From Cryobacterium sp. Y82 (GTDB taxonomy: Bacteria; Actinomycetota; Actinomycetes; Actinomycetales; Microbacteriaceae): a stretch of 64,000 bases of DNA. Both the position numbers and the translations under genes were made by a program. Position 1 is the stretch's first letter, and each line of letters starts with the position of its first letter. The stretch is from assembly GCF_002929495.1 (NCBI RefSeq), contig NZ_PJJJ01000028.1, positions 70,913 through 134,912 of the forward strand, read 5' to 3'. Positions 1-8,843 of the stretch are shown one piece after another. The notes beneath the pieces are model-generated. The model made no database searches. It was given only the letters and a program-made list of their open reading frames with translations, and was not told where the DNA came from.

Positions 1-1392
1 ACAGTCGTTGTCGATGGTGGTTGGTCCGCCCTGGTGGTGGGGGATCACGTGGTGGATTTCGGTCCAGCGGGCGGGGGTGGTGCAGCCGGGGATGATGCAG
101 CCTTCGTCGCGGGCACTGATCGCGGCTCGTTGTTTGGCGGTGAAGCAGCGCACCTTCTCGCCGAGGTAGAGCACGGCACCGTGGTCGCCGAAGATGACGG
201 TTTGGGCGCCGCCGGAGCAGATGGTTTCTTTCACCCGGCGCATCGAGATGGGCGCTTCGATGCCGTCGATCCAGCCGACACCGCGGCCCTGGTCGAGGTC
301 GGTGGCGTTGACGTGGATCATGACGGTGGGGGCGGCGGCGCCCATGGTCGGGGTTTTCGGGTCGCGTGCGGCCGCTTGGAAAACGTCGCGGAGGATGTCG
401 GCGCGTTTTTCGCCGGCGGTGCGGCGGTCTCCGTCGTAGCGGGGGTCGCCGGTGAAGGGGTCGGCGCTGAAACGTTCACCGTCCACGCGCGAGTCGCCGA
501 CATCTAGGCCGTCCAACTCGGTGCCCGTGACAGTGCCAACGCCTGTGCTGTCGCCGGGTTCGGTGGGTTCAAACCGGGGCGTGCGGGACCGGGCCGACAA
601 ATAGGTGTCGAAGAGGGTGTCCATAATGCCGCGCAGTTCCGGGGTGACGTCAGCCCGCAGCGGATAGAGCCCGTTGCGCAGCAGCCCAAACGTCAGAGAG
701 CTTCTCGCTTCGACGAGGTCGTCGGTGGGGGCGGTACCGTCCGGGTCGAGCCGCCCTTGCCATTCCAATGCTTGCGCCCGCAGCAGGTCGGGGGCGAAGC
801 GGATACCGGCCCCGGGCAGCCCGGCCGTTTCCTGGGTGATCGCTCCGGTCGCCGACGCGACCAGGGCGCGTTCCACGTGGTCGAGGTCGTCCTGCATGAC
901 CTTCCCGTGCAGCGCGGTGAGGGTGGTGGCGATGATTTCGGCCGACTCCACCCCGAGCTCACCGCTCTCCAGCCCGTCGGCAATAACCGGGTACCGGGCC
1001 GGCACCGGCAGGCCCATCGGGGTGCGTTCCACCGCGGTCTCACCCAGCTTCAGGCGGCGTTTGGCTTCGCGGCCGGAGATGCCGGCGAGTTGGGTGATGA
1101 ATTCGACCCGGTTGCGGCATCCGTTCTTGTAGGCGAGCGAGCCGTTACCGAGGTCGGTTTCGGCGCGCACACCGATGTCGGTGGTGGCTCGTAGCCTGGC
1201 ACCATCAACCTTGCGACCGAGCTCTTCCAACGCCGCTAGGACTGCGACGGCTTCAGCATCGTCCAGGTGACCAAACCGTGTTCCGTCTAAAACAGACCCC
1301 AGCAAAGCACCAGCCTGCGCAATGACCGCAACCCGAGAACCCTCGGGTTCCGGCATCGAGCCGGTGGCGGCGGGCGGGGCGGTGAGGGTCAT
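1..1392 (-). CDS. DUF222 / HNH endonuclease domain protein, C-terminus beyond the window
   Basis: Reading the minus strand from ATG at 1392 gives an uninterrupted frame of 464 codons that leaves the window at base 1, so the C-terminus is missing. The N-terminal two thirds is the alpha-helical, Ala/Leu-rich DUF222 region (LAALEELGRKVDGARL near residue 52). The C-terminal part has the HNH signature: GCIIPGCTTPARWTEIHHV with the His-His pair, then HHQGGPTTIDND. The start is supported by AAGGAGG 11 nt upstream, slightly far. Proteins of this type occur in many copies in actinobacterial genomes. They are assumed to be nucleases, perhaps linked to mobile DNA, but their biological role is not established. 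No partner gene is visible on this side. Confidence 0.9.
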   Translation of the reverse strand, partial: MTLTAPPAATGSMPEPEGSRVAVIAQAGALLGSVLDGTRFGHLDDAEAVAVLAALEELGRKVDGARLRATTDIGVRAETDLGNGSLAYKNGCRNRVEFITQLAGISGREAKRRLKLGETAVERTPMGLPVPARYPVIADGLESGELGVESAEIIATTLTALHGKVMQDDLDHVERALVASATGAITQETAGLPGAGIRFAPDLLRAQALEWQGRLDPDGTAPTDDLVEARSSLTFGLLRNGLYPLRADVTPELRGIMDTLFDTYLSARSRTPRFEPTEPGDSTGVGTVTGTELDGLDVGDSRVDGERFSADPFTGDPRYDGDRRTAGEKRADILRDVFQAAARDPKTPTMGAAAPTVMIHVNATDLDQGRGVGWIDGIEAPISMRRVKETICSGGAQTVIFGDHGAVLYLGEKVRCFTAKQRAAISARDEGCIIPGCTTPARWTEIHHVIPHHQGGPTTIDNDC

Positions 1393-1662
1393 GGCGTCGG
1401 TGCCTCCTTCACCAACAATTGTAGCCTGAAACGCTCATGAAAGCGAGAAAAACTCAGTAGAAAGTGAATGCGGATCAGAAGTTTCTTCTCACCAGCGAGC
1501 GCGGGAAGAGAGCGCTGCAACCATGCTGAAGCAACCGATTTTCGACTCTCTCAAAGCTGGGGCGAACCGCCCTGTTGTCAGTGTGAGGTGGGAACACGCA
1601 GCACGAACTCCTCCCTCGACCCCGCACTACGGCGGGTCGACGGAGGCGCAAGTCCCGGCGAA

Positions 1663-2169
1663 TCAGGCGGTGCGCACCGGAATGATGAGGTCCTTGTAAA
1701 ACTGGGCGTGCGCGGGGTAGTAGTGCTCCCATGCCGGTACTGGCAGGCCGGCGCGCGAGGCGACCAGGCGATCAAGGTAGTAATCCCAGCCGGGACCGAC
1801 CGTGGAGGCCTCGGACGCCGAACGAAGCCGCTGCCCGAAGGTCAGGTTGGTCATGCCGTCACCCTCGACCAGGTGGAACATGGCGCGCCAGGAGTCTTCG
1901 CCCTCGCCGAAATCGCCGTTGAAGCGGTGCGGAGCCTGGCATTCCCGAATGCTCACGAACTCCCACTTGGCGTCGGGCTCCGCCGTCATCTTGAATTTAA
2001 CGGCGCCGGTAGCTGGCGAGCCTGTATACGTGCCGATCCACTTCTCAAGTTCGGCGGGACGGGTCATGCTTGCCCACACCTTTTCGATGGGCGCGTTGAA
2101 CAGCCGATTGAACATGAGATACAGGCCGTCTTCGCGGTGAACGAGACGTCCGGTGGGCCTGGCTGACAT
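1663..2169 (-). CDS. SRPBCC / AHSA1-type START-fold protein
   Basis: A 168-residue protein of the SRPBCC (Bet v1/START) superfamily, AHSA1 subgroup. The N-terminal strand-helix motif FNAPIEKVWASMTRPAELEKW and the following GDFGEGEDSWRAMFHLVEGD fit the family, which has a hydrophobic ligand cavity. I chose ATG 2169 because GGAGG lies 6 nt upstream; a GTG at 2181 is in frame but overlaps that ribosome site. It lies alone on the minus strand, separated from the flavoprotein gene by about 70 nt. The usual ArsR partner of AHSA1 genes is absent. The ligand and cellular role cannot be told from sequence. Confidence 0.85.
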   Translation of the reverse strand: MSARPTGRLVHREDGLYLMFNRLFNAPIEKVWASMTRPAELEKWIGTYTGSPATGAVKFKMTAEPDAKWEFVSIRECQAPHRFNGDFGEGEDSWRAMFHLVEGDGMTNLTFGQRLRSASEASTVGPGWDYYLDRLVASRAGLPVPAWEHYYPAHAQFYKDLIIPVRTA

Positions 2170-2240
2170 GGTGACCTCCACTTTGAGTGAAACGCGAGTC
2201 TTAACTCAGGCTAGGCCACTTTGCACGCCCCGGCTATACG

Positions 2241-3809
2241 TCAGAATCCCTCCAGAACGGCCATGGCGGCGTTGTGACCGCCGAGCCCGCTGACCCCGCC
2301 GCCACGCCGGGCCCCGGCGCCGCAAACCAGAATGCGCGGATACCCGGTGGCGACTCCCCAGCGCTCGGCGGGGGTGGCGCGCGGCTCATCGTCTTCCAGA
2401 AACGGCCACGTCAACTTGCCATGGAAGATGTTGCCGCCGGGCAGATTCAGGGCGTGCTCGAGGTCGAGCGTGGTCTTGGTTTCGATGCAGGGGAGACCGG
2501 CGGCATCCGTCTCTAACAGCGCTTCGATCGGCTCGGCGAGCACCGAATTGAGCGATCGCAATACGGCCGCCTGCAGGAGCGCCCGCATCTGGTCGTTGTT
2601 CTCCTCGGTGAGCGCGCGATTCGGGGTGTGCAGGGCGAAGACGGTGAGGGTGTGCGCTCCGGCTGCGGCGAGCTGTGGCGAGAGGATGCTCGGATCGGAC
2701 AGCGAATGACAATAGATCTCGCATGGCACCAGCTCGGGAACCTCGCCCAAAACCGCCTGCTCGTAGGCGGTTTGCAGTTGCCGGTAGCTCTCGTTGATGT
2801 GAAACGTGCCGCCGAACGCGGCCTCTGGCGACACGCTCGCGTCTTTCAACCGTGGCAGCCGGGTCAGCAGCAGGTTGACCTTCACCTGCGCGCCCTCCGG
2901 CTTTATTGCTCCACCGGATGCCTCGCCGCCATTGCCCAGCAACTCCCCAAGCACCCACGGCGCCACATTTGCCAGAACCACCGCGCCGTTGGCCGTCATG
3001 ATGCGGTCGTTCTGGCGGTACTCGACAGCTCCGCTGGGGGTGATCGACGTGACGTCGGCACCGACCTCCAGCCGTGCGCCGGCCTCGCGAGCCGCCCGTT
3101 CAAGTGCCCCGGTCACGGCGCCCATGCCACCGATCGGCACGTCCCAGTCCCCGGTTCCATTGCCGATCACGTGGTAGAGAAAGCAGCGGTTGGCATCGAG
3201 GCTCTGGTCGTCGAGGCTTGTGAAGGTGCCGATCAGGCCGTCGGTGGCCACCACGCCGCGCACAAGGTCGTTGGTGAAGCGCTGGGTGATCACGCCGCCG
3301 AGGGGCTGCTCGATGAGTGCGGTCCAGAGCGCGTCGTTGTCGACCAGCCGTTTCGCCTCCGAGCGGGTGAGCAGCGGTTCGCACACCGTGGGAAACAAGG
3401 AGCGAGCCAGCCGGGAGGTGTCGTCGTAGAAAGCGTTCCAGGCGTCGAAATCGGCAGCTGCACCGATGCCGATGAACGCTGCTCGGGTCGACTCGGCATT
3501 ATCGTTGTCCACCAGGAGACCGCTATCGGAGAGCCCCGGCGTGTAGGACGAGTACCTCCGCCGGACCAGTTCGATATCCAGGCCCAGTTCGCGGATGATT
3601 CTGGTCGGCAAGAGGCTCACCAGGTAGGAGTAGCGCGAGAGGCGCGCATCGACGCCGGGGAAGGTGTTCGCTGAAATGGCGGCACCGCCGACCTGTGGCT
3701 CGCGCTCGATTACGAGCACGCTGCGGCCCGCCTGGGCCAGATAGGCGGCGGCGACGAGGCCGTTGTGGCCGCCACCGATGATCACGACGTCGTGTGTGGG
3801 TTCGCTCAT
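2241..3809 (-). CDS. NAD(P)/FAD-dependent oxidoreductase, phytoene desaturase-like
   Basis: A 522-residue flavoprotein. The N-terminus has the dinucleotide-binding fold VVIIGGGHNGLVAAAYLAQA followed by the acidic end of strand 2 (VIERE). The C-terminus has the second FAD motif around ILVCGAGARRGGGVSGLGGH. Length and pattern match the phytoene dehydrogenase/PYROXD2-like group rather than true carotenoid CrtI. No other carotenoid genes are adjacent, so the substrate is unknown. The ATG at 3809 has no Shine-Dalgarno site, but TAGGCT ends 6 nt upstream, which suggests a leaderless transcript. It is divergent from the secreted 5'-nucleotidase gene. Confidence 0.88.
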   Translation of the reverse strand: MSEPTHDVVIIGGGHNGLVAAAYLAQAGRSVLVIEREPQVGGAAISANTFPGVDARLSRYSYLVSLLPTRIIRELGLDIELVRRRYSSYTPGLSDSGLLVDNDNAESTRAAFIGIGAAADFDAWNAFYDDTSRLARSLFPTVCEPLLTRSEAKRLVDNDALWTALIEQPLGGVITQRFTNDLVRGVVATDGLIGTFTSLDDQSLDANRCFLYHVIGNGTGDWDVPIGGMGAVTGALERAAREAGARLEVGADVTSITPSGAVEYRQNDRIMTANGAVVLANVAPWVLGELLGNGGEASGGAIKPEGAQVKVNLLLTRLPRLKDASVSPEAAFGGTFHINESYRQLQTAYEQAVLGEVPELVPCEIYCHSLSDPSILSPQLAAAGAHTLTVFALHTPNRALTEENNDQMRALLQAAVLRSLNSVLAEPIEALLETDAAGLPCIETKTTLDLEHALNLPGGNIFHGKLTWPFLEDDEPRATPAERWGVATGYPRILVCGAGARRGGGVSGLGGHNAAMAVLEGF

Positions 3810-3815
3810 GACCCG

Positions 3816-3821
3816 AGCCTA
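3816..3821 (-). promoter_or_regulatory. Leaderless -10 box of the flavoprotein gene
   Basis: TAGGCT on the minus strand lies 6 nt before ATG 3809, with no ribosome-binding site between. The spacing would place the transcription start at or next to the start codon. Confidence 0.5.
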
Positions 3822-3915
3822 TCGAGGGCTTAGAGACACCCTGCATTCATCTGCGAGACACCTGTGCCCGCTACACAGTCAGGTATTCAATGTCTGTTCC
3901 CAGGAGGATCCCCGC

Positions 3916-6900
3916 ATGCGCGCCTTTCGACGCCCCGCACGACGCCGAATTCCCATCGTCACCATGGCGGCCGTCGCCGCCTGCGCCGCGCTCGCGGCCG
4001 CGCCCCTTGTCTCGGCGGTGCCGACGGCATCCGCTGCCATCGTCACGGCGCCCATCACCGCGAACGGAACCGACCCCTACTTCGAGATGGCGCCGCTCGG
4101 CAGCTACGAGACCGGCACGTTCGACAAGTCGGCCGCCGAAATCGTCACCTACCACGGCGGCAGTAAGCGACTCTTCGTGGTCAACGCCGAACTCGGTGCG
4201 GTCGACGTGCTCGATATTGCCGTCCCCACTGCGCCGACCAAGCAGTTTGCGCTCAGCGCCGTGGGTGCGCTTATCGACGGTGGTGGAACCATTCCGGCCG
4301 GTGCGGTTGCCAACTCGGTAGCCGTGCGCGCCGATGGCCTCGGCGCCATCGCCATCGAATCGCCCACCAAAACGGATGCCGGCTGGCTCGTCTTCTTCGA
4401 CGCCGCCGCAGCGGCGCCCAAAATTCTCGGTGCCGTCACCGTGGGAGCCCTGCCCGACATGGTGAGCATCTCGGCCGACGGCAAGTATGCCGTTTCTGCC
4501 AACGAGGGCGAGCCGAGCGACGACTTCACGATCGACCCGCAGGGCTCAGTCAGCATCGTTTCACTGCCCGGAAGTGTTTCCGTGCCCGCTTCGACGGACG
4601 TCGCGACCGCCGACTTCAATGACTTCGAGGCCGGCGGCTCGAAGACGCTCGGCGTCGACGTACGCGTCTTCGGACCGACCATCGGCACGGACTTTCCCGT
4701 CTCGAGAAACCTCGAACCCGAGTACGTCGCCATCGACGGTGACAGCGGCACGGCCTACGTAGCGCTGCAGGAGGCCAATGCGGTCGCCGTCGTGGATCTT
4801 TTGACCGCCACAGTCACCTCCGTTCGGTCGCTCGGCTTTCAGGACCACGGCCTCGTCGGCAACGGTATCGACGCCTCCGACCGCGACCCCGAGGACGCGC
4901 CGACGGTCAACATTAAGACCTACGAAGGCCTCAAGGGCATGTACATGCCCGACGGCATGAACGCCTACACGGCGACGGATGGCACTACCGGCACCGACGC
5001 GACCTACCTGGTCACCGCCAACGAGGGTGACGCCCGCGAGTGGGGCAGCTACGTCGAGGGTGATCGTGCCAAGAACCTCACGATCTGTGCCGACAGCCCG
5101 CTCTTTGGCAAAAACACTGACGCCGAACTCGGGCGCCTGAATGTGACCACGGAAAACGGTTTCAACGCCACCAACGACTGTTACGACGAGCTCTACTCCT
5201 TCGGCTCGCGCTCGTTCTCGATCTGGAACACGAACGGCACGCAGTCCTTCGACTCCGGAGACGACTTCGAACGCATCACCGCTGCGGCGAACCCCGCGTA
5301 TTTCAACTCCACCCACAGCGAGTCCAACCTCGAGGGTCGCAGCGACGACAAGGGCCCGGAGCCGGAAAACCTCGCCATCGGCGCCATCGACGGCCGCACC
5401 TACGCCTTCATTGGTCTCGAACGGGTCGGCGGCATCATGGCCTACGACATCACCGACCCGACCAACGCCCAGTTCGTGACCTACCTCAACAACCGCAATT
5501 TCGCGGTGTCGATGGAAGACTCGGTCACGGCCGGAACCGGTGCGACCGACCTGCCGCTGGCTGGCGACCTCGGTCCAGAGGGCGTCACGTTCATCTCCGC
5601 AGCAGACTCACCCACCGGCAAGCCGATGCTCGCCGTTGGCAACGAGGTCTCCGGAACCACCACGATCTTCTCGATCAACACCATTCCCACCGAGATCCAG
5701 GTGCTCGGCATCAATGACTTTCACGGTCGCCTCGACGCCAACGCCAGAAACCAGGAGGCCGGCGCTGCCGTGCTCGCCGGAGCCGTCGCGCAGCTGAAGA
5801 CCGAAAACCCGAACACACTGTTCGTCTCCGCGGGCGACAACATCGGCGCCTCCACCTTCACGTCGTTCTCACAGCAGGACGAACCGACCATCGACGCCCT
5901 CCTCGCGGCCGGGCTGGACGCATCCGTTGTGGGAAACCACGAGTTCGACGCGGGCTGGGACGACCTTAAGAACCGGGTCAGGTCATCGTTTGGTGACCCG
6001 CGTTATGCGCTCGGCGCCAACGTCTACCTGAAGGGCACGAAAACTCCCGCCCTGAGTGAGTACTGGGTGAAAGAGGTCGACGGGATACGGGTCGGTTTCA
6101 TCGGCACCGTCACCGCGCAGACCGCTTCGATGGTCTCCCCGGCCGGCATCGCCGACATTGAGTTCGGCGACCAGCTCGAAGCCGCCAACCGGGTGGCCGC
6201 GCAGTTGCAGGACGGCAGTACGGGCAACGGCGAAGCCGATGTCATAGTGCTGCTCACCCACGAGGGTGGCGTCGGAACCGACTGCGCCGCGATCGGCGCC
6301 GCCGACACCCTGTACGGCGGTCTGATTCGCGGTGCATCGGCGAATATCGACGCGATCCTTTCCGGCCACACCCACGCCACCTACAACTGCTCCTACCCGG
6401 TCGACGGCTGGACCGACGGGCTCGAACGCCCGGTGATGCAGAGCGGCCAGTACGGCATGAACCTCGACCGGGTGAACATCGCGGTCGACCCGGCCAGCAA
6501 GGCGGTCCTCTCGCTGACCAGCTCCCTCGTTGATCTGCATAACGGAACGGCCGGCCTGTTCCCGGCCGACCAGACCGTGGCGCAGATCGTAGCGGATGCC
6601 AAGGCCCAGGCCGATATCGTTGGCTCGGTCGAAGTCGGTGCCATCAGCGCCGACATCACCCGGGCCTACAAGGGGGTGGCAGAAGATCGCGGTTCAGAAT
6701 CGACCCTTGGCAACCTTGTCGCTGACATTCAGCTCTGGGCTACCTCGAACGCGGACTTCGGCGGCGAGCCAGCCGAGATCGCATTCATGAACCCCGGCGG
6801 AGTGCGCACCGACCTCAGCTTCGGCGAAGACGGAAAGGTGACCTACAAGGAGGTCGCCACCGTGCAGCCGTTCGCCAATACCCTCGTCACGATGGACCTC

Positions 6901-7662
6901 ACGGGAGCCCAGCTGCGCGCGGTGCTCGAGGAGCAGTGGCAGCCCAGCCGCTCGAAGCTGCACCTCGGTGTCTCGGAGGGCTTCAGCTACCTCTACGAGC
7001 CCGACGCCGCACCGGGGGAGCACATCGTCGGCATGTCCCTGAACGGTGTGGCGATCTCCCCGGCCGCGGTCTTCCGCGTCACGACGAACTCGTTCCTGGC
7101 CACGGGAGGCGATAAATTCACGACCTTCGCCGCCGGAATCAACGCTACGGATACTGGCCAGGCCGACCTCGCGGCGACTCTCTCGTACTTCGAGCAGCAC
7201 GCGCTCGTCGACCCGGCACCGCTTGGCCGCGCAGTGCTGGCGGGAACCGACTGGGCCAGCGTCGAGGTCGGCGACGCCGTGTTCACCCCGGGCGAGAGGG
7301 TCACCGTCACGGTCTCCGGGCTGAACCCCGGCCAGGAGATCACCGGCACGCTCTACTCCACACCGGTGAACCTCGGCACCTTCACGGCCAACGCCGCCGG
7401 AATTGCCACGTTCTCGGCGGTGATCCCGGCCAACACGCCGGTCGGGGCGCACACGCTCGTGATCACCTCCATCGGTCTCGAGCCGATCAGCATCGCGGTC
7501 TCCGTCGTTGCGGCCGGGTCCGCGGGCGCGGGAACGAGTGGCTTGAGCGCCATCCCGGCGCTCGGTGCGTCACTCGCCCCGGCCGGCCTCGCCGCGCTGC
7601 TCCTGCTGCTCGGCGGCGGCTTGATCCTGGCCCATCGCAAGCGCCAGGCCCTGTCGGCCTAG
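3916..7662 (+). CDS. Secreted choice-of-anchor I / metallophosphatase-5'-nucleotidase protein
   Basis: A 1248-residue exported, probably wall- or membrane-associated protein. ATG 3916 follows AGGAGGA by 7 nt. Residues 1-40 are an Arg-rich signal peptide. Residues about 50-580 form the beta-propeller-like choice-of-anchor I region (NEGDAREWGSYVEGDRAKN). From about 594 a calcineurin-type metallophosphatase follows with its metal-binding motifs in order: NDFHGRLD, SAGDNIGAS, GNHEFDAGWDD, LLTHEGG and SGHTHATYNC. From about 900 comes the 5'-nucleotidase C-terminal domain with FMNPGGVRTDLS. It ends with a hydrophobic helix and RKRQ, but no LPXTG was seen. It likely dephosphorylates extracellular nucleotides for phosphate and nucleoside uptake. 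A strong hairpin follows the stop. Confidence 0.92.
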   Translation: MRAFRRPARRRIPIVTMAAVAACAALAAAPLVSAVPTASAAIVTAPITANGTDPYFEMAPLGSYETGTFDKSAAEIVTYHGGSKRLFVVNAELGAVDVLDIAVPTAPTKQFALSAVGALIDGGGTIPAGAVANSVAVRADGLGAIAIESPTKTDAGWLVFFDAAAAAPKILGAVTVGALPDMVSISADGKYAVSANEGEPSDDFTIDPQGSVSIVSLPGSVSVPASTDVATADFNDFEAGGSKTLGVDVRVFGPTIGTDFPVSRNLEPEYVAIDGDSGTAYVALQEANAVAVVDLLTATVTSVRSLGFQDHGLVGNGIDASDRDPEDAPTVNIKTYEGLKGMYMPDGMNAYTATDGTTGTDATYLVTANEGDAREWGSYVEGDRAKNLTICADSPLFGKNTDAELGRLNVTTENGFNATNDCYDELYSFGSRSFSIWNTNGTQSFDSGDDFERITAAANPAYFNSTHSESNLEGRSDDKGPEPENLAIGAIDGRTYAFIGLERVGGIMAYDITDPTNAQFVTYLNNRNFAVSMEDSVTAGTGATDLPLAGDLGPEGVTFISAADSPTGKPMLAVGNEVSGTTTIFSINTIPTEIQVLGINDFHGRLDANARNQEAGAAVLAGAVAQLKTENPNTLFVSAGDNIGASTFTSFSQQDEPTIDALLAAGLDASVVGNHEFDAGWDDLKNRVRSSFGDPRYALGANVYLKGTKTPALSEYWVKEVDGIRVGFIGTVTAQTASMVSPAGIADIEFGDQLEAANRVAAQLQDGSTGNGEADVIVLLTHEGGVGTDCAAIGAADTLYGGLIRGASANIDAILSGHTHATYNCSYPVDGWTDGLERPVMQSGQYGMNLDRVNIAVDPASKAVLSLTSSLVDLHNGTAGLFPADQTVAQIVADAKAQADIVGSVEVGAISADITRAYKGVAEDRGSESTLGNLVADIQLWATSNADFGGEPAEIAFMNPGGVRTDLSFGEDGKVTYKEVATVQPFANTLVTMDLTGAQLRAVLEEQWQPSRSKLHLGVSEGFSYLYEPDAAPGEHIVGMSLNGVAISPAAVFRVTTNSFLATGGDKFTTFAAGINATDTGQADLAATLSYFEQHALVDPAPLGRAVLAGTDWASVEVGDAVFTPGERVTVTVSGLNPGQEITGTLYSTPVNLGTFTANAAGIATFSAVIPANTPVGAHTLVITSIGLEPISIAVSVVAAGSAGAGTSGLSAIPALGASLAPAGLAALLLLLGGGLILAHRKRQALSA

Positions 7663-7672
7663 CGTTCTAGAG

Positions 7673-7707
7673 ACGGATGCCCCGGCTCCCGTGGCGGGGG
7701 CATCCGT
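7673..7707. terminator. Bidirectional terminator hairpin
   Basis: ACGGATGCCCC pairs perfectly with GGGGCATCCGT (11 bp, 13-nt loop), followed by TTTGTT. It sits between the convergent 5'-nucleotidase and lysR genes and can serve both. The stem contains the heptamer CGGATGC as an inverted pair. Confidence 0.85.
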
Positions 7708-7726
7708 TTGTTATCCGGTGGGCGTG

Positions 7727-8686
7727 TCACACCGGTGCGAGCGGCTCGAACGGGCGCGGCGGCTCGAGCGGGTCGGATTCCGTCAGCTTGGCAACCTTGC
7801 TCACCGCTCGATCGAGGGCTCTGCGCACCACGACCACGCCGGGGCGCTGCGCACTCGACCGACGCGCGGCCGAAAACAGGGTGCGATGGGGTGTGCCCGG
7901 CAGATCGTGTAGCTGCACGGCCGGCATGCGACCGGCCCAGACCAAATCGGGCAGAATTCCGACGGCATTGCCCGATTCAATCAAGCGGATGTGTGCGATC
8001 AAATCGGCGGTCTCAAACCGAACGTCGGGTTCGAATCCGGCCGAACGGCACAGCTGCGTGGCCCACTGGCGCGAGGCCGTGCCGACCGGTTCCATCACCC
8101 AGGGCAGGCCGGCCGTGTCCTCGAGCGTGCCGGCGGCAACGCGGGAGTTCTCCGCTGGTGGCACCGCGAGCCGCAACGCATCCGTTGCGAGGTTGACCCG
8201 GTCGAGGTCGGGCCAGTGCGCCCGGGTATGGCCGGGATACTGCTCGGCCAGCACGAGGTCGAAGTCCCGTGCCGCGACCTCAAACAGGCCGCGCTCGGGC
8301 TCACGCTCGGTCACTTCGACCCGCAGCGCTGGAAACTGCTCGGCAAGAAAGGTCAGGGCGCGCGGAATCACGGCCAGGGCCGCCGACTGGAACACGGCCA
8401 CCCGCACGGTGCCCGACACGGTCGTCGTGCTGGCACGCAGGTCGGCCTCGGCGAGCTCAAGCCGCTCCAGCAGATGCGTGGTGTGCTCGACCAGGATCTC
8501 GGCCTGCGGGGTGAGCTGCACCCGGCGCCCCACCTTCTTGAGCAGCACGACGCCGGCCTCTTTCTCCAGCAGTGCAAGCTGTTGCGACACCGCCGACGGG
8601 CTGTACGCCAGAGCTGCGGCGACCCCGGCCAGGGTGCCGCGAATTTTCAGTTCACGCAGCAGCCGCAGCCGCCTGACATCCAGCAT
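7727..8686 (-). CDS. LysR-family transcriptional regulator, likely controls putA
   Basis: A 319-residue LysR-type regulator. The N-terminal winged helix-turn-helix is at residues 1-60 (RRLRLLRELKIRGTLAGVAA, then YSPSAVSQQLALLEKEAG). The rest is the periplasmic-binding-fold effector domain. It is transcribed away from putA with a 157-nt AT-rich gap between them, the usual arrangement for a LysR regulator and its target. Control of proline catabolism is therefore a reasonable inference; the effector could be proline, but this is not shown. GGGAG lies about 9 nt before the ATG at 8686. Confidence 0.88.
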   Translation of the reverse strand: MLDVRRLRLLRELKIRGTLAGVAAALAYSPSAVSQQLALLEKEAGVVLLKKVGRRVQLTPQAEILVEHTTHLLERLELAEADLRASTTTVSGTVRVAVFQSAALAVIPRALTFLAEQFPALRVEVTEREPERGLFEVAARDFDLVLAEQYPGHTRAHWPDLDRVNLATDALRLAVPPAENSRVAAGTLEDTAGLPWVMEPVGTASRQWATQLCRSAGFEPDVRFETADLIAHIRLIESGNAVGILPDLVWAGRMPAVQLHDLPGTPHRTLFSAARRSSAQRPGVVVVRRALDRAVSKVAKLTESDPLEPPRPFEPLAPV

Positions 8687-8843
8687 TTGCTGCTCCCTAC
8701 ACCCATCAGCCCACCGAAAACCGAACCATTAGAAATTGTAACGAATACCCTGCATAAACAATTGCTTTTGCTAAATATAGGCTGGTCTCAGACTTGTTAC
8801 ACCAGAGCACCCCATCCGCGAACGAAAGACTAGTCTCGTGACC
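8687..8843. promoter_or_regulatory. Divergent lysR-putA control region
   Basis: This 157-nt gap is clearly AT-rich against its surroundings, especially 8728-8785 (TTGTAAC, TGCATAAACAATTGC, CTAAATATAG). It probably holds LysR sites of the T-N11-A kind, though no single perfect palindrome stands out. TAGTCT at 8831-8836 ends 7 nt before ATG 8844 and looks like the -10 box of a leaderless putA mRNA. Confidence 0.55.

Noticed and set aside
1468..2166. A 232-codon plus-strand frame
   Set aside because: Mostly antisense to the SRPBCC gene. The part in 1468-1660 has no recognisable domain either; I see no gene in 1393-1662.
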